From contig CAYTBT010000013.1 of NCBI GenBank assembly GCA_964436125.1, positions 1 to 64,000 on the forward strand: a stretch of DNA of 64,000 nucleotides, written 5' to 3'. The notes under the pieces are model-generated. The model worked only from the letters and a program-made list of their open reading frames with translations, did no database searches and was not told the DNA's origin. Shown here one piece after another: positions 61,014 to 64,000 of this stretch. The DNA is from CAYRFF01 sp964436125. Lineage in GTDB: Bacteria > Bacteroidota > Bacteroidia > Chitinophagales > Saprospiraceae. How positions within the stretch are numbered: position 1 is the first letter of the stretch; each line of letters opens with the position of its first letter. The translations under genes were made by a program, and so were the position numbers.

Positions 61014-61784
61014 ATGGATAAAAGATCACTTGGATATGTACGTACTGAACTCAATGACAATATAGCTACGATAACTTTTTCACATCCGGCACATAATTCG
61101 CTTCCGGGACACCTTTTAAAAGAGTTGAGTCAATCTATAAGATCGCTTGAAGATAAGGACGACATTCATGTTTTAATACTGAAAAGCGATGGAAATCGGA
61201 CATTTTGTGCAGGAGCTAGCTTTGATGAACTCACAGCCGTAAGCAATCCAGAAGAAGGCAAGAAATTTTTCATGGGTTTTGCACAAGTTATTGAAGCATG
61301 CAGAAATTCTTCAAAGGTAATCATAGGCCGCATCCAAGGAAAAGCTGTCGGTGGTGGAGTAGGTTTAATTTCTGCAGTAGATTATGCTATAGCAAATGAG
61401 TATGCAAGCATACGTTTAAGTGAATTGAAGCTTGGACTAGGACCATTTGTGATAGGCCCCGCAGTTAAAAGGAAGATAGGGAATCGCCTATACGCTCAGC
61501 TTGCCTTAACACCTAGTGATTGGAAGTCGGCACAATGGGCTCAGACCAATCATTTATATGACGAGATATTCACTACGACTGAAGAGGTAGATGAAAGAGT
61601 TGCTAGCTTATCAACAGAACTTGCATCCTACAACCCAGAGGCATTAAAATCGCTCAAACAAGTGATATGGAGAGGCACTGAAGAATGGCCTTCCTTGCTC
61701 CTTCATCAAGCAGAGATAAGTGGAAAACTCATTTTATCTGAATACACCAAAAACGCTATAGCAGCGTTTAAAGTAAAGAGATAG
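61014..61784 (+). CDS. enoyl-CoA hydratase/isomerase family protein
   Basis: A 256-aa crotonase-fold protein. The CoA oxyanion segments are NRTFCAGASFDEL and IQGKAVGGGVGLISAVDYAIA. The second catalytic Glu is kept (Glu137 in RLSELKLGLG), but the first is Gly117 (GGGVG instead of GGGCE). FVIGPAVKRKIG replaces the usual GGTQRL. The reaction may therefore be a hydratase with one acid/base, an isomerase, or other crotonase chemistry. It is 61 bp after paaZ and 26 bp before the E1 gene, so all three are likely one operon. Confidence 0.82.
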   Translation: MDKRSLGYVRTELNDNIATITFSHPAHNSLPGHLLKELSQSIRSLEDKDDIHVLILKSDGNRTFCAGASFDELTAVSNPEEGKKFFMGFAQVIEACRNSSKVIIGRIQGKAVGGGVGLISAVDYAIANEYASIRLSELKLGLGPFVIGPAVKRKIGNRLYAQLALTPSDWKSAQWAQTNHLYDEIFTTTEEVDERVASLSTELASYNPEALKSLKQVIWRGTEEWPSLLLHQAEISGKLILSEYTKNAIAAFKVKR

Positions 61785-61810
61785 AAGGCTCATCTAAATA
61801 AACCATATTT

Positions 61811-63883
61811 ATGCAATCAGATACAATCACTTCAATAGACAAGAAGACTTTAAAAAAGGCTTTTTCCCTTATGGCTACTGCCAAGGCAATGACCGACTTG
61901 TATGAAGCCAATTTTAAAAAAGTCAGCAAGTATGTTCATGCGACTTCACGCGGTCATGAAGCGATTCAGATTGCATGTGGTCTTCAACTCGAGCCCAGGG
62001 ACTATCTCTCTGCCTACTACAGAGACGACTCCATGTTACTCAGCATAGGAATGGAGCCGTACGATGTCATGCTACAGCTCCTAGCCAAGAAAGACGATCC
62101 ATTTTCCGGTGGCCGGACATATTATTCACATCCGAGTCTGAGAGACGATGATAAGCCCAAGATTCCTCATCAATCCTCCGCAACGGGAATGCAGGCTATT
62201 CCCACGACAGGGATTGCAATGGGATTGCGTTATAAACGCCTCGAAAATATCGCCACAGAAGATGAAAAATCTGCCGTCGTTGTCTGTTCACTCGGCGATG
62301 CTTGTGTAACAGAAGGTGAAGTGGCCGAAGCATTTCAGATGGCAGCACTCAAGCAACTTCCGATACTCTATCTCGTCCAGGATAATGGCTGGGACATCTC
62401 CGCTACTGAAGCAGAAACAAGAGCTCAAAATGCCGCTGAATATATCCGTGGATTTAAGGGAATTGAGGCTTATTCTATCGATGGAACAGATTTTGAAAAA
62501 GCCTATTCTACCCTATCTGAAGCTATTGATATCATAAGGACCGAACGGCGACCTGTTCTCGTCCATGCAGAAGTACCACTACTCAATCATCACACATCCG
62601 GCGTACGTATGGAAACCTATCGCGATGATCTGGAAGAACAAAGAAAACGCGATCCATATCCAAAGTTTAAGCAGTTCCTGAAAGAACAAGGCTTTACCGC
62701 AAATGAGCTCCGAGAAATTGAAAATCAAGCTGAAGAAAAGGTTCAGAATGACTATGAAAAAGCCCTGGCAATGCCGGACCCGGAGCCAGATGATCTATTT
62801 ACGCATGAATTTGCACCCACTGATCTTACCGAAGAATCGGGAAATAGAGAACCTGTTTCCGCTGAAGAAACGGTTATGGTAGATTGTGCTCTGCACGGCA
62901 TCCAGGAATTAATGTACGAGGATAAACGGACTCTACTTTATGGTCAAGACGTAGGAAAGCGGCTCGGTGGTGTATTCCGCGAAGCAGCGACGCTCGCACA
63001 GAAATTTGGTGACAACCGCGTTTTCAATACCGCAATTCAGGAAGCATTTATCATCGGGAGTACGGTGGGCATGTCCGCCGTCGGATTGAAACCGATTGTC
63101 GAGGTACAATTTGCCGATTATATCTGGCCCGGATTGAATCAACTCTTTACCGAGGTATCGCGTTCCTGCTACCTGTCCGATGGGAAATGGCCGGTGAATA
63201 TGACTCTTCGGGTGCCTATCGGCGCCTATGGAGCCGGTGGTCCATATCACTCATCAAGCGTGGAGTCAGTTGTCACAAATATCCGCGGCCTGAAAATCGT
63301 ATTTCCGAGTAATGGTGCCGATCTCAAGGGCTTTATAAAAGCGGCAAATCAAGATCCCAATCCCGTTGTAATCTTTGAACATAAAGGCCTTTATTGGTCC
63401 AAGGTAAAAGGAACTGATAAGGCGCGTGTAATTGAACCGGCAGACGATTATATCCTGCCTTTCGGCAAAGGGCGCATCGCCCATGAGGCTGACAATGCAC
63501 ACATTGAAAAAGGAGAATCCGCTGTAATCGTAACCTATGGCATGGGAGTACACTGGGCAATGAATGCAGCTCAAGAACTCGATGGAAAAATTGAAGTCCT
63601 TGATCTCCGTTCACTCGTTCCGCTAGATACTGAACTTATCTATGATCGCGTCAAAGCACATAACAAGGTCCTCCTGCTTACCGAAGAGCCGGTGAATAAT
63701 ACATTCGCTCAGAGTATCGCATCGCGTATTCAGGAAAATTGCTTTGAACATCTCGATGCTCCTGTACGCGTCATTGGATCGGAAAATATGCCGGCAATTC
63801 CCCTGAACAGTACATTGGAAGCGACAATGATCCCCAATAAGGAGAAAGTCATTCATGCAGTCAAGGCTTTGCTCGATTACTAA
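61811..63883 (+). CDS. fused E1 alpha-beta of a branched-chain/2-oxoacid dehydrogenase
   Basis: Thiamine-dependent E1 of 690 aa. The alpha part (1-330) has HATSRGHEAIQIACGL, the YYRDDSM loop and the TPP motif GDACVTEGEVAEAF (162 onward) ending in QDN. The beta part (about 350-690) begins EETVMVDCALHGIQELM and includes LYGQDVGKRLGGVF, VEVQFADYIWPGLNQL, PIGAYGAGGPYHSSSVES and EVLDLRSLVPLDTELI. It decarboxylates a 2-oxo acid and acylates a separate E2, which is not in this window. Substrate is probably branched-chain. The alpha-beta fusion is common in Bacteroidota. Confidence 0.9.
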   Translation: MQSDTITSIDKKTLKKAFSLMATAKAMTDLYEANFKKVSKYVHATSRGHEAIQIACGLQLEPRDYLSAYYRDDSMLLSIGMEPYDVMLQLLAKKDDPFSGGRTYYSHPSLRDDDKPKIPHQSSATGMQAIPTTGIAMGLRYKRLENIATEDEKSAVVVCSLGDACVTEGEVAEAFQMAALKQLPILYLVQDNGWDISATEAETRAQNAAEYIRGFKGIEAYSIDGTDFEKAYSTLSEAIDIIRTERRPVLVHAEVPLLNHHTSGVRMETYRDDLEEQRKRDPYPKFKQFLKEQGFTANELREIENQAEEKVQNDYEKALAMPDPEPDDLFTHEFAPTDLTEESGNREPVSAEETVMVDCALHGIQELMYEDKRTLLYGQDVGKRLGGVFREAATLAQKFGDNRVFNTAIQEAFIIGSTVGMSAVGLKPIVEVQFADYIWPGLNQLFTEVSRSCYLSDGKWPVNMTLRVPIGAYGAGGPYHSSSVESVVTNIRGLKIVFPSNGADLKGFIKAANQDPNPVVIFEHKGLYWSKVKGTDKARVIEPADDYILPFGKGRIAHEADNAHIEKGESAVIVTYGMGVHWAMNAAQELDGKIEVLDLRSLVPLDTELIYDRVKAHNKVLLLTEEPVNNTFAQSIASRIQENCFEHLDAPVRVIGSENMPAIPLNSTLEATMIPNKEKVIHAVKALLDY

Positions 63884-64000
63884 TGCATTAACTTATCCGG
63901 TTTACTTGTATGCTACCTCCTCCGGCTAAATTGGGGCAAAGTCTAGGATGCTTTCATGGGAAATTTTGCTTTGCAAAACTGCCTTCCATTTTATCGCTCC

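Noticed and set aside
1..64000. CRISPR array, insertion sequence, prophage, rRNA or tRNA genes
   Set aside because: No spaced direct repeats, transposase, integrase or phage-like frames, and no tRNA or rRNA signature were seen on either strand by reading. A covariance-model scan would settle small RNAs.

Overview
The window is chromosomal DNA from a member of the phylum Bacteroidota, moderately AT-rich by eye. Four things support this: -7 promoter boxes of the TAnnTTTG type in front of many genes, almost no strong Shine-Dalgarno sequences, a fused SecDF, and phylum-specific families (GldJ, PorP/SprF, PorU, PorV, DUF3822, DUF4199-like). A Saprospiria- or Flavobacteriia-like lineage is an inference; no rRNA is present to settle it. 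I see no tRNA or rRNA gene, CRISPR array, prophage or insertion sequence.

Layout. Bases 1-55 are an 8-bp tandem repeat cut by the window edge. Bases 450-21689, all on the minus strand, hold the large translation cluster: rpsL-rpsG-fusA, then the S10 and spc blocks, secY-map-infA-rpmJ, and rpsM-rpsK-rpsD-rpoA-rplQ. After an intrinsic terminator come carA, eno and a DivIC/FtsB-like gene, with -7 boxes of their own before carA and the DivIC gene. rpmD (9472-9651) and rpmJ (6402-6518) are short genes inside the cluster.

Bases 22400-34450 carry mixed housekeeping genes: a DUF4199-like membrane protein, guanine deaminase, a polyprenyl diphosphate synthase with a lipoprotein gene, a membrane-anchored GltB-like FMN protein, a zinc-ribbon protein, a TlpA-like lipoprotein, a short-chain dehydrogenase, ribF, a GT2 glycosyltransferase, an RluA-type pseudouridine synthase, and alanine dehydrogenase. 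The last is preceded by a possible attenuator or small RNA.

Bases 34650-50650 hold secDF, a BON-LysM protein, the tRNA t6A genes tsaC-like and tsaD, a histidine phosphatase, a second GT2, rsmD with DUF3822 and a pilin-like gene, an OmpA-family protein, a Glu/Leu-type dehydrogenase, a degenerate ureohydrolase-fold protein and murF.

Bases 50750-58600 are a type IX secretion and gliding locus: gldJ, a porP/sprF-like gene, porU (sortase) and porV (its outer-membrane partner). The window ends with paaZ, a crotonase and a fused E1 alpha-beta 2-oxoacid dehydrogenase, which suggests CoA-thioester catabolism.

Nothing here is an obviously new defence or mobile system. The signals I consider most worth a second look are: a recurrent intergenic element TTTGCGNAAGC; a Phe-rich nonapeptide followed by a terminator upstream of ald; a structured 116-nt gap before rplC; an internal promoter-like box before rplP; and the pairing of an actin-fold DUF3822 protein with a pilin-like protein next to rsmD.
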